Positions 1 to 9,967 of a stretch of 64,000 nt of DNA are shown in pieces (position 1 is the stretch's first letter; each line of letters begins with the position of its first letter). The stretch covers positions 22,057,346-22,121,345 of the forward strand of contig CM020618.1 in NCBI GenBank assembly GCA_009829735.1, given 5' to 3'. A program made the position numbers and the translations under genes. The notes below the pieces were generated by a model. The model did no database searches. It saw only the letters and a program-made list of their open reading frames with translations, and was not told where the DNA came from. This stretch comes from Pyropia yezoensis. Taxonomy: Eukaryota > Rhodophyta > Bangiophyceae > Bangiales > Bangiaceae.

Positions 1-25
1 CGCCCCACGGGCGGCGGGCGACCGT

Positions 26-63
<38 letters not shown>

Positions 64-354
64 GTCGGTGCCGTCGGTGGCGGCGGTGGTGGGCGGCGGG
101 GTGCCCGCCGCGACGGCCGCGGCGGCGAGGACGCCCAGGAGGAGGACGCCGACGAGGCCCGTCCACGTGGCGCACGACAGCGGCTGGTCGGCGGCGGTAA
201 GGAAGGGGGGGGGGGAGCTGCCGCCCAGGGGGGGGGGGCGCGACGCGCTGCCGCCGCCGCCTGCGGTGGCGGCGCCCGCCCACGCATCGTCCTCGTCGTC
301 GTCGGTGGGGGTGTCGTAGGGATGTCGGCCGGACGACACACCGCCAACGGCCAT
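1..354 (-). CDS. 5' end of a membrane-anchored protein gene, cut by the window edge
   Basis: A minus-strand frame opens at an ATG at 354 and stays open to base 1, so only the first ~118 residues are present. The product begins with a short polar region rich in acidic residues (DDDEDD near residue 20), then a Gly/Pro-rich stretch. A hydrophobic segment follows at about residues 63-85 (TGLVGVLLLGVLAAAA), then a Pro/Thr/Ala stem and a poly-Ala run. A short N-terminal tail, one membrane anchor and a Pro/Ala-rich stem is the layout of type II Golgi enzymes, but the catalytic part lies outside the window, so that is only a suggestion. The frame passes two G-tracts of 11 bases without breaking, which supports real coding. 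Confidence 0.5.
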
Positions 355-1154
355 GGCGGTGACGGCCGGGTGTGGGGGGGGGGGGGGGCTCCAAAGGGAG
401 GGGGGGGGGAGGCAGGTGGGCGGAGGTGGGGGGGTGGGAGAGGGAGGTGGGTGCGAGCGGCGAAGGGAGGGGGGGCGGGAGGGAGGCGGGTGCGACGGTA
501 GTCGGCAACGCACCCGCCAGTGCCCACTTGAGAGTGGCACCCCCAGCACACAATGCGTGAAAAAAAGCAATACCGATTGGTCGGGATTCAGTTGAAAGAG
601 CATTCGCGAAAACACGCGGGCCCGACAAATAGGCTACTTCACGGCCTGTATCTATTGCGGGCCTGATCAAGGGTAAAACGCTCACGTAGATAGCCGACTA
701 AGTTCGACTCTGTTATAGCCGCATCGGCTATACTGTATCCGACCCGAACATTCGCGCGGGACTCGGGCTGAGGATGTTTCGCACAGAACTGCATGACGTA
801 AATTGTCACAGAAGTGCAATCGTGTTCTGAGTTGGGAGGATGACGGCGAGTGAGCCCTGCGATTGTTTGCTTTCTCCTTGTCGGGCGGACCGCCTCGGTT
901 TCTCTTTCTTGTTGGGCGGACCGCCTCGTCCCAGCCTCCCCGGTTCGCCTTCCCCGCCCGAGCTCCCAGATGTGCTGATGGTGCCTGCCCTGGTGTGGTC
1001 TGCCCAGCTCCGAGCCTTCGAAAGTCTTTCAATTAAAAGTAGACCTACCGTATTTCCTTGAGCCGCCGAGCGGCACAGTGCAGTCCGTGTACATACGGCG
1101 TGGAGCAAGGGTTGGCTACTACCTCCGATGGCCCCCAACGGCCCTTTCGACCGC

Positions 1155-1469
1155 CTACTCGGCGCGACACTCGGCAATCGCACCAGCAATGTCCGCGTCC
1201 TCGACTTCCAGTGCTGTAGCGTTGTCGACCATACACTCGTCGTCCGACGCTCCCATATCCGCTTGCTCTTCCACGAGCTCGCCACCAGCACCAGCCCTGC
1301 CACCGGAGCCGCCGGCCCCCTTATCCTTGACCACGTAGTCCGCCTCAACGGTGCCATCAGCTGAAACGACCAGTGCTTCTTCAGGAGCACGTTGACGGTG
1401 TCCTCCCGGGAAGCTCCTCGGTGACCCACGGGGACCGCTTACCGTTCTTAAGCCCATCTCGGCGTGCAC
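1155..1469 (-). pseudogene. acidic C-terminal ORF fragment, unrecognised
   Basis: A minus-strand frame of about 100 codons ends in an acidic segment (ADMGASDDECMVDN, then EVEDADIAGAIAEC) whose residue use is more natural than the surrounding Arg/Pro-rich shadow frames. The upstream part is not convincing, so if real this is a terminal exon or the end of a decayed gene. I recognise no family. It sits among transposon debris, so a transposon-encoded protein tail is possible. Confidence 0.2.
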
Positions 1470-1849
1470 TCGTCAGCCCGTCTCGAATCGCCTTCCGATC
1501 TGGGTCGTCGACGGGTGCAAAGACGAGCAACAACGCCCTGCGGCACCCATTGAGTCAAGCTTCCTGCTTGCCGTAGCTCAGAACTAGACGCACAATGCAT
1601 CCCTCAGTAAGTACAGCCACGTGAGCGTCCAGTAGGACCTCAAGAGGGTCCCACACGCGTGCAGAGAGCACCGCACGGCGCCGCTCACGGCTCGTTCCCA
1701 ATCCATTTCATGGCCGCGTGCAGGGTTGAGGTTCCGTGGGAAGCGCACCTTTTGGTACTGCAGCGGGTGTAGATGAAAAGCCAAGACCCCCCATGCCACC
1801 TAGGCGAGCCAAGACTGCTCATGTCACCCTGATGAGCCCAGACAGCACA

Positions 1850-2120
1850 TGTCGCCTACCTGCAGGAGGCAAGGGCGGGTTGAAGGGGAGGGGAGTGATC
1901 AGTGTTCACCGGCCAATCCAGGCCGCAACGCACAACGCGGATAGGGGCGGGCGCAGCTTGCGCAGCAGCCGCAAGCCTGCAGCGAGCATAGCAACCAATA
2001 TCCGCAAAAAAGGAGCAGCGGCGCCCGCCCCACCTGCAGGTCGCAAGAGGGAGGTGGGGGGCGGAAGGGGCCGAGCAGGGTGCACCGGCCGGACCAGGCT
2101 GCAAGGTGCAATGCGGCAGG
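1850..2120. repeat. diverged tandem duplication, about 175 bp period
   Basis: The stretch around 1857-1945 (CTACCTGCAGGAGGCAAG, then CACCGGCCAATCCAGGC) is echoed around 2030-2118 (CACCTGCAGGTCGCAAGAG, then CACCGGCCGGACCAGGC) in the same order and orientation. This indicates an old direct duplication of about 175 bp. No coding role is apparent. Confidence 0.35.
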
Positions 2121-3327
2121 GGGCGAGCCCAGTGCGTGTCGAGGAAGGAGTTTGCTGGCCAGCACAGTGGGGCTTAAACCATGGTTCAGCGAGAAATTAT
2201 TGTGGCCTGTTTTACGACCCGCAATCGAGCCCACAGAGAGGTTGCGTTCGGCTTGTGGAGGGCGATTCCACGGAGGCTCTGTGAAAACTATGTGGGCGAA
2301 CTCAAATTCTTGCGGACTACTCAATCCCCCAGGCCTCTTGCGCCGGCGAGACAAGAACGGAGACGTGAGAGAGAGACGCAGATTGGCACCTGATGTCAGG
2401 CAGGCCGGGAGAGAATAGTCACGTTATACACTACCATACGCGCACTGAGCTTCTTTATTAGACGGCGTTTTTCTCGGGTATATCGTCGGTGCGTTTTGTC
2501 CATTGTGTAGCAAAGCCAGTAGTCCGTCATATCGCCTTTCTCCCACTTTTGAGCGGAAAGGCGGCCCGGAATACATCTTAAGACTGCATCCAGTACAGGC
2601 GTCACCAGAAAGTTCACCAGACGTTGGTCACTCTTCCGCTCAGAGGACGGATAGTTCTTCGTGAGTGCCCTCGTTGCTCGTGTGGGGCACCCGCTCATTC
2701 AGATTCATCTGGAATTTTCGTGCAGTCTTGACAGCGTAAAGTGAATCCTGCATGCGGCAGCCAGATCCTGGACGCGTTGGATTTGCACACGCACTTGACG
2801 AGTGCGGAGAGAGGAGCGGTCCGGTCGGCCGTCTAAGAGTAGGAACATTTTTCCGCATGCACCCCCACTTTTCTAAGGCGGAGGACAATCGAAAGGAGGC
2901 TGCCCAATCACGCACGAGCAGGCTGGAGTCCCTTTCTCACACTCTTGCAGAGGGACCGGAAATGTGTGAGGATTTGCCCCTTAAATCGCCACCAGGAACC
3001 CAGGGAATATGGACTGGGACCTCTCCTTACATGTCCGGCCACGATAACTCCCCCCAAGACACATCAATTCCCCACTACCCTGGGCGACACCACGCTGTAT
3101 CCCTGACATTTTGCGGACGTCGGCCGACCGCACGAAAGCCGCCGTCAACGCACTGTCGGAACCCTGTCATGGACGTCGAAACTCGACAACGAGGAGCGAG
3201 CGACGTCGTCGACCAACCACGGGCGGACATCCCCGTCTGTGCTGCCTGAATTTTATTCTCTGCGCTGCTTGAAAGCTGGCATCAAGGACCAGTCACATGA
3301 CTCACCGACACTGAGGACACCGCACAT

Positions 3328-4549
3328 CCTCGCTGGCGGCTGAGTGCGATATGACTGGCTCGCCGGCTTTTGGATTGATTGAATTCGGCCAGCTGGTTGG
3401 TGACTGGCTGGCCGGTCAAGGGATTGATTGAATTTGGCCTTGCTGGCCCTTACAGCCAGTCGGACCTTCTGGCCGATCGGCGTGTGGAGCCGGCTGGTGG
3501 GACGCGCTAGGCGCCATCCACGGGACCCCCTTCGTTTCGGGCAAACTGGGGCTGCACTCCTTTAGTGCGCACGCCCGCCCATGCGTTGTTCTGAGAGACA
3601 TGCTTTGTTTTTGGACCGTTCTGTGCCTACCGGCGGTGCGATGGGGAAACGCATGCTTTGGGGCACCTCGGGGGCCCCGACGCGAGTATATAGTGCGTGG
3701 GTGTCGGCGCCACCGGGGGAGACGAGAGGGGCAACCACAGACACAGACCAAAGACACTGTTTACCTTTTGTATCCTCGATCCCCACCGACGTCGCGCCCA
3801 TCTTCTTCCCCAGACCCACCCCCGTCGAGACCACCGTCCTCTTCCCCGTGCCCCGCCGCCTTATTGGCTCACAGGGCCCGCTGGCACCTTCACGAGTACG
3901 TTGAGGGCTCCCCGGTCTCGGGTGGGTCCTCACAAAAAGAGCGGTCAAAGTGCACACACTGCCACCGTGCTGGGCCGACTACCTCGTCGTCTGTGAGGAA
4001 CCACCCACACTTGGGCAGCCCTCAACGTCCTCGTGATGGTGTCAGCGACCCGTGCCAGCCAATAGGGCGACAGGGTGCGGGGAACAGGATGGAGATGGTG
4101 ACGGTGGTGGGTCTGGGGAAGAAGACGGCGCGACGTCGGTGGTGATCGAGGGGGGCTCAAAAGGTTAAGGTCGTCTTTGGTCTGTGTCTGTGGTTTCCCG
4201 TCCGGTCTCCCCCGGTGGCGCCGACGTCCACGCACTAATACTCGCGTCGGGGCCCCCGAGGTGCCCCAAAGCATGCATTATCCCGTCGCGCCGCCGGTAG
4301 GCACAAAACGGCCCAAAAATAAAGCAAGGCTATCAGAACGAAGTATGGGCGGGCGTGCGCACTGAAGGAGTGCAGCCCCAGTTTGTCCCAAACGAACGGG
4401 TCCGGCGTGCGGCGCCTAGTGCGCCGTCCCAGCCGGCCCCAGACGCCAGTCGGTCCGAAAGTCCGAGAGGCGTGTAAGCACGGTTCGATCGAGTCGATCG
4501 AATCTGCCAGCCGGCTAGCCAGTCACATCGCTGCAATTCTGCAGCGAGG
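3328..4549. mobile_element. foldback (long inverted-repeat) element, about 1.2 kb
   Basis: The left half matches the reverse complement of the right half almost throughout. Examples: 3659-3680 (GGGGCACCTCGGGGGCCCC) against 4250-4268; 3861-3885 (TATTGGCTCACAGGGC) against 4050-4065; CCTCGCTG at 3328 against CAGCGAGG at 4542; ATGACTGGCTCGCCGGC against the complement at 4514-4532. The axis is near 3955-3965 and the unpaired centre is short. The arms differ by substitutions and small indels, so this is an old insertion or an ancient inverted duplication rather than an assembly mirror. No transposase frame lies inside. This layout fits foldback/MITE elements; the family is not assignable. Confidence 0.75.
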
Positions 4550-5017
4550 ACATTCTAACGGACTCGCCAGCTGTGGCAGATGTGGCTCGTCATGGGTGCT
4601 GACCGTGGCGCCTTTCGACAGACCATGATGGGTTGTCGATGGCTGTTGTCGTGCGGCCAGCGGACACCGTCAGACAGCGGCTGACTCATCTTGAGTCTGG
4701 AAGGTACACCGCGTCATGCCCCACAATACAAGGAATTGATCCATGTTGCCAGGAATTGGTTCGGCCGGATCTGTAAGGAGAGGTCCCAGATATTATCCCT
4801 TAGGTATGAGGCATGGGATTAGGGGGGAAATCCTTACATCGTCACCCGGGGTGTGTCTGCAATTGCTGGTGCCTGACGGATTGGCCTGCCCTCCTCAACC
4901 AGGCTCACAGAGACCTGCTCATTGGCCCCATCCAGCATGGTTTGTCCCTTGGGAGAGTGACCTGCACGTGACCTTCTGCACGGGCCTGACGTCCTAGTTT
5001 GAGTTTTTGTTTTGCAG
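4550..5017. other. no gene seen; possible intron end
   Basis: Mixed-composition DNA without a supported frame. Its last bases (TTTGAGTTTTTGTTTTGCAG, ending 5017) look like a pyrimidine-rich 3' splice site. Confidence 0.25.
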
Positions 5018-5419
5018 ATTCCAATCCAGGTCTCGTCTTTTCCTCGACCAGACGCTTGCACGCGCGCGGCAACCGCGAAGTCCTCTAAATTGACTTATCG
5101 ACAAACGTTCTCGAATCTGCGCCCAGCCCACGGCCCTCACGGAGAGATTCCCTCGTTGCCCCGACCCCCCCCAGGGAACCTGCCCCCGACCCCCGTGAGA
5201 GAGATAGAAAAAATAGGGGCGGGAGGGGGGGAAGAGGGTAGTGCCCTCGGCGCCGAAGCCCGAGAGTCCACCGACTTGCCCTCGGCCGTGAGCATGTGCA
5301 ACCTGATTGCACAGCCGGGTAGTTTGGGATATATTAGCCAATCTGTGAAAGCCAAGTCGAAAGCTCCACTCCAGCTGGAAATACTCGCAAGGAAGGCCAG
5401 GAAAAGTCACGGCAGCTAG
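5018..5419 (+). CDS. candidate terminal exon of an unrecognised gene
   Basis: After a T-rich acceptor ending in TTTTGCAG at 5017, a plus-strand frame runs about 133 codons to a stop at 5417-5419. Its residue use is balanced, with segments such as REIEKIGAGGGEEGSALGAE and SLGYISQSVKAKSK. The upstream exon is not identified; a frame at 4743-4997 is one possibility but has no convincing donor. No domain is recognised. The call rests only on splice-site appearance and composition. Confidence 0.2.
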   Translation: MPIQVSSFPRPDACTRAATAKSSKLTYRQTFSNLRPAHGPHGEIPSLPRPPPGNLPPTPVREIEKIGAGGGEEGSALGAEARESTDLPSAVSMCNLIAQPGSLGYISQSVKAKSKAPLQLEILARKARKSHGS

Positions 5420-6752
5420 TTAACAGTGAATAGAGGGACCGATTTTAGTGGACAACAACTGCTGCGATAGAGGTTGTGCTTTCTGATTTGGACTGTGGCT
5501 GTCATTGTCACCGCTCTCGCCTGATGGAGAGACAGCAATGTGTCAGGGTCGATACGTGACAATCAGAGAGGGACTTGGTCGGTCCGTCGATGGGGCGCTG
5601 CGAGACAGTGCGTGACGGGGGGCATGGAGATCAGCGCGGCCACAGGGCAAGGAGAGGGTGGTACTGGGTGAAGAAGAGCGATGTGGCAGGTTGAGCTCGG
5701 CGGAAACCTCGATGAGAGGGGGGGGGACCTGAGTGGGGCACGTTGGGGGCGCCGGGCCCGGCGACGGGAAGAGGGGATGCGCTAGGCGGAAGGGGTTACC
5801 GTGTGGGAGGAGCAAGGATGGGGACGCTGGCGGTGAAGGACGGGGGAGCCGGCGGGGGGGCGAGGGTGCCAGGGGGGGAAGGGCGGGGGTGCGGGGAAGG
5901 CCGGGCGAGGAGGCCCAGTGAGATGAAGTGCACCGTGAGGAGTGGCAGAAGGAGCTCAGGACGATGCCACCGCTTACAGCCGCCTCCGAGAGTTCCTTCC
6001 GCAAGTCCTCTGCTGTGTAGGCCCTGAGCACTTCACAGCAGGTCACAGCGAGCATAGTCCACAGCCGAGGCCAACCTTTGAGGTCCCGGCAGCCAAAGGG
6101 ACCGGCGTATCCGTGCTGTGGATCGTCTGAGCAGCCCCAAGCAGGCCCGTGCAGAATCGACAGACGATTTCAAGCGCATCCTCAGTCACAGGACCCTGCG
6201 TCAGACCACGATTTGTCAGACATCGGCTGGCTGGAGCGCTCACCAGCAAGCAGAGGCTGATTCGTATCGCCTGTCTAACCTCACCGGATGAGACCAGCCA
6301 ACCAAGTCGCGAGTAGGACGCTGACAATGGAAATAATTTCTGGACTTCCGCTGTGACCTGCTGTGAGGTTGTGGTCGACCGTCTCATTCTTCAGAAACCG
6401 GCCATAGGGGCTCACGGCATGGTTCAAGGCCAGGTGCCGGAAAATGTGACTGATTCTCGGGTGCTGATTGGTCAGTCCAAAGTAGCCTGCAGTTGCACGG
6501 ACGGGTTCAGAGCAGGTACGGGCCATCGTGCTTAAAAGGCAACAACAGAGTACTGTGCCAGATAATTTCCCGTTGTCGGGGGCATCCGTCACTCCAGCAC
6601 AGTCCTGGACAGTGGATTGGAGAGGGGTCAGACGAGGAGCGCCGAATCGGATGAGACGTATGCGACACCTGCTGCCGCGATTTCGCGGCAGCCACTGGGG
6701 AGGGGGGAAACATCGGTACTTCGGTGGAATGCTGTTGTGACCTGCTGTGAAC
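5420..6752. other. gene-poor region with small repeats
   Basis: No intact gene is supported. A minus-strand frame at 5543-6055 begins plausibly but becomes Pro/Ser low complexity. The stretch contains several copies of a repeat sharing the word GTGACCTGCTGTGA (see the entry at 6033-6366). Confidence 0.35.
6033..6366. repeat. 17 bp inverted repeat pair bracketing 300 bp, plus a third copy
   Basis: TCACAGCAGGTCACAGC at 6033-6049 is the exact reverse complement of 6350-6366. A third copy with one mismatch lies at 6734-6750. Homology between the 6350 and 6734 copies continues downstream (TCATTCTTCAGAAACCGG in both, about 30 bp past the word). The hAT MITE at 6753 interrupts this third copy. The pair may be terminal repeats of a small element, but no flanking target duplication is clear. 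Confidence 0.5.
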
Positions 6753-7183
6753 CAGGGGTTGCCAAGCGTACTTAGAACAAGCGTATTACGCGCGTACTCT
6801 TTCAGCGTACGTAGATACCATGCTCGAACATACTTTTGCCAGGCACGCTGACGGGCAAAACATGACGGCCAGCGCGTAATTAGCATCGTTTCTCTGACGG
6901 ATATCAGCTGCATTGATAGCGATTGGGGAATTCATGGCACAGAGGGAGTTTGGCGAGCCTTCGTTATGACCATTTTGCCGAAAAGTACGCTTGCGGTACG
7001 CTGTTTGCGGCATTTTTATCAGTACGCGTGGAAGATATACTGGAATAAAAATACGTGGGGAAAGTACGCTCTTTTAGTAAAAGGCGCTTGCTCGGAGTCG
7101 ACGGCAGGCCGGTACTGATGAGTTCGCTGATCTCTAAAATCACTCGTACCCTCGACCAATAGTGGTACGCTTGACAACCCCTG
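6753..7183. mobile_element. hAT-type MITE, 431 bp, with 8 bp target duplication
   Basis: The element starts CAGGGGTTGCCAAGCGTAC (6753-6771) and ends GTACGCTTGACAACCCCTG (7165-7183), a 19 bp terminal inverted repeat with one mismatch. It is flanked by perfect 8 bp direct repeats CTGTGAAC at 6745-6752 and 7184-7191. Ends of CAGGG type with 8 bp duplications are hallmarks of the hAT superfamily. The inside is AT-richer than its surroundings, has no transposase, and holds many AGCGTAC/GTACGCT words near both ends, like the subterminal transposase-binding motifs of hAT elements. It would need a transposase supplied in trans. Confidence 0.9.
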
Positions 7184-7657
7184 CTGTGAACCCCCTTACG
7201 AATCTGGTCATTCTTCAGAAACCGGCATACGACTTCTGGCGCTTGGTCCAGTGTTTCGACAGACCAATAAGCCAGTTGACACGTCATGTCAGGATGTCCG
7301 AACGACGTGGCACTCACCCCGGTGCGTGCTAATCCGCCCAAACCAGTAACGAGAGATGGGCACCTGCTTGCCTGTCGAAGCGGTCACTGTCGACAGGCTG
7401 GCAGCCCTCCGCGCGATTGATTGGGCTAGATAGGATTATCCGGTGCTCTTTGGGTGCCCATGGTACATGTGCCGCTGCGCAGGGGAACCGAGCAGAAGCT
7501 CTGCCAGCTGGCAAGCCCTCCATTGGGCCGCACAGGTGGCGCGAGGCCCTCCGACCAAAGCTACATATTACAGAGATGATCTCTTGGACTGTCCTGGTGC
7601 CGATTGGCCTCCGCCGTTGTCGGGGCTCGCCACGCCTGACGCGGCGTTACAGCACGA
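7184..7657. other. upstream region of the 7948 gene; rest of the interrupted repeat
   Basis: The first ~100 bp continue the repeat interrupted by the hAT element. The remainder is the 5' flank of the membrane-protein gene at 7948. An open frame runs through this flank into that gene from 7417, but it crosses G26 and C31 homopolymers and has no independent support as coding. Confidence 0.35.
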
Positions 7658-7683
7658 GGGGGGGGGGGGGGGGGGGGGGGGGG
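7658..7683 (+). repeat. G26 homopolymer
   Basis: An uninterrupted run of 26 G on the plus strand, about 265 bp upstream of the start codon at 7948 and complementary to the C31 run at 7917-7947. It could form G-quadruplex or hairpin structure. Its true length is likely uncertain because such runs are hard to sequence. Confidence 0.9.
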
Positions 7684-7915
7684 TGCGGTCGCGCAAGTGG
7701 CGTCGGGCGCGCGCCCCCCCAACCTCGCCCCCCAGCGCTCGTCCGCCAGCCGCGCAGATGCGCGTACGGGCAGGCAGGGGCGTCGCCTCGTTGCAGCCGC
7801 GGCAAGGGACCCGCACCCCGCCCTTTTGTCTTTGAACCTGTCCCTCCGCCTGCCTGCACCGCGTCGAGGCAACCGGAGATACCCGGTTGCCGACGCGCTT
7901 CTCTCCTCCCCCCCC

Positions 7916-7916
<1 letters not shown>

Positions 7917-7947
<31 letters not shown>
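7917..7947 (+). repeat. C31 homopolymer ending at a start codon
   Basis: An uninterrupted run of 31 C ends exactly one base before the ATG at 7948. If transcribed, the 5' leader of the gene would finish in poly-C. The Harbinger transposase has a 26-base run in the same sense (C on its coding strand) 46 bp before its ATG at 18533. Confidence 0.9.
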
Positions 7948-9967
7948 ATGCCGAGCAGCGGTGCAGCCCGGCGGTGGGGCGCTCGTCGGGTGGTCTTGGC
8001 GGTATCTGCCGCGACGGCATCGGCTGTGGCGGCCGCTGCCGTGGCGGCGGCCAAAATCCCCTTCCCGAGCCCCACCGCCGCCCGTCTGGGGTACCTACAC
8101 CGGCTGCCCGCGATGCAGTGCGACACGGCCACGCCAATGGCGGCCAATGGCTCCCGCGGGCTGCTCATCGAGCGTGCCGGCGGCCGCGCCTTTTTCCCGC
8201 TCGGCCCGCAGACGTGCGCGCCACCGTTGCGAACGTGGGGCCCCCGTGTCAGCGCCGCAGCCGTCGAGATTGAGGACGGCAAGGCCGTCGTGAACCTGGG
8301 GTCACAAAGTGGCTTCAGGGCCAGACTCGCTCGAATGATCCGCAAACAATCCCAAGACGGGCATCTTCGAGACCTGGTATACCTGCCGCTGGCGAAAGAA
8401 GGCGATGGCGAACAAGACAGAGGGCTGTACCAGGCCGCTGCAGTGGCCGAGGTGCTGTCCATGCGGCGCAACTCGTACGCTGGGGCCATGCACCGCGCGA
8501 CGGGGGACTTTGACGTCCTTGCCGTGTCCCGCCTGACGGTTGGCTACTTTCTGGACGATCTTCTGCTCGGGGCGGTGGACGTCATCGGGACCAGCCGGAG
8601 GGATGTCCGGGTACCGATGTTGACCCTTCGGCAACCTGATGGCGTCCAGCAGGTCGTGCCCATGTGGGCCGGGGATGTGCTAACACTTGGGCGTGCGGGA
8701 TTGGCCGACCCACGCTGGTGGACCAACAGCACGGCGTGGCCCATGGCGGCATACGCATACCTGCGCACCTCCTTCTTCCCAAACGGAAGTCTGCCCGACC
8801 TGCCAAGTGTTTGGTCGGGACCTGTGAAGTATTGGGAACCGCGAAACCCTGGCGGAGAGTCACCGGCCGGGGACTGGACGCAAGCGCTATCCTTTCTGCT
8901 GTGTCAGCAACCCGCTAGCTCGTTTGTGTCCGACGCGGCGGGGTTGTGCGCGGCACCTACTTCGCGCGTGTCAAGCGCACCTGCTGGTACGGTCAACGCA
9001 GAGGCGGTCGTGCCCCACTTCCGAGCCGCTTCTCTGCAGCACATGGCAGACTGGCGCTTTTCTCATGGAACGGACGGTAGCTCCATGCCCCCACCGTGCA
9101 ATGCCAGCCTCAACAACCTTCGTCAGTACCGTTTCCTTGTGCCGCAGTGGGTTGCAGGAACGGCCGCCCGCGAGATCAACCCGGCATCTGCAGATGAAGA
9201 GTCCCTGGCCCTGGCCCCTGTCAACCTGTGATGCGTTTGTGAATGGCACCGTGGCTTTCCACCGCGTGAAGCGGGTGTCGCGTTCGGAGGACCACAGCCC
9301 CATCGTGGACCTCGTCTCCCGCCTGTCCCAGGCGTACGACGCCACCGTCTTCAACGAGGAGCCGCCGACCGAGCCGGCAAAAGACAGTGACATCCTCCTG
9401 ACCGTGCTGGTGGTCTTCCCCGAGGCGGTGGGCCTGGTGGCGCTGTGGCTAAGCACCTCTGTGTGGCGTCAGCGGGATCTGTACGTCCTCCTCCTCATTG
9501 TTGTGGCCGGCCTGGTGTCCCTTCTGGGACTCATCATGCTTGCCGTGGTGGAGCACCAGAGCAGCTTGTGGCGAGTGGCCGCCCTCCGCGATGACCTGGC
9601 CATCCCTATCACCCCGTCGAAGGACGCAACCTCTCGTTCCGTATCCTTTCGGGATTCCAAGGGCATGGAACTCTACCACACAGAGACGGTCCTGCTGGTC
9701 GCCCGCACGGGCTACCGAGTGGGGCTGCTCGCCGGCCTGGCCGTCGGTTTCTCCATCCTTTACCTCGCCGGCTCTCTGGCCATTGTGTGGGCCGCGACCG
9801 CCCGGTGGCGGAGGGGCGCCGCCCCTGAGGAGCCACAACGCGACAGCCATCTACCGCCACCCGTCGCCACCCCGCCGCCGGCGTCCGTCCCATCGTCGGC
9901 CAGTTTGGCGGCCCGGCGGCAGTGGCGCAAGCTAGTCGCCGCCGTCGGCCTGGGCCGCTCCTCCTGA
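7948..9967 (+). CDS. multi-pass membrane protein with large glycosylated ectodomain, frame change near 9200
   Basis: The first frame runs from ATG 7948 to a stop at 9231. The sense then continues in the next frame from about 9205-9232 to 9967, giving roughly 670 residues. The N-terminus carries a signal/anchor segment (RRVVLAVSAATASAVAAAAV, residues ~14-33). The following ~400 residues contain several N-glycosylation sequons (NGS, NST, NGS, NAS, NGT). The second frame adds three hydrophobic segments: LLTVLVVFPEAVGLVALWL; YVLLLIVVAGLVSLLGLIML; GLLAGLAVGFSILYLAGSL. It ends in a Pro/Ser-rich, basic tail. This predicts a surface or endomembrane protein with an extracellular N-terminal domain and a C-terminal bundle of helices. 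I recognise no family. The frame change has no obvious GT/AG intron and may be a one-base sequence error. Confidence 0.7.

Larger units (their letters stand above)
355..3300. other. gene-poor region with transposon-like debris
   Basis: No convincing intact gene is visible. The first 150 bases are G-rich, as expected for a 5' flank of the leftward gene. The rest is mixed-composition DNA with short frames only. Bases about 2195-2240 resemble the inner part of the Harbinger terminus at 14396-14445 (shared words GCCTGTTTT, ACCCGCA and CCACAGA), so an old Harbinger end may lie here. Confidence 0.4.

Noticed and set aside
7417..7947. Upstream extension of the 7948 gene
   Set aside because: In frame but crosses G26 and C31 runs, giving poly-Gly and poly-Pro; the ATG after C31 directly begins a signal segment.
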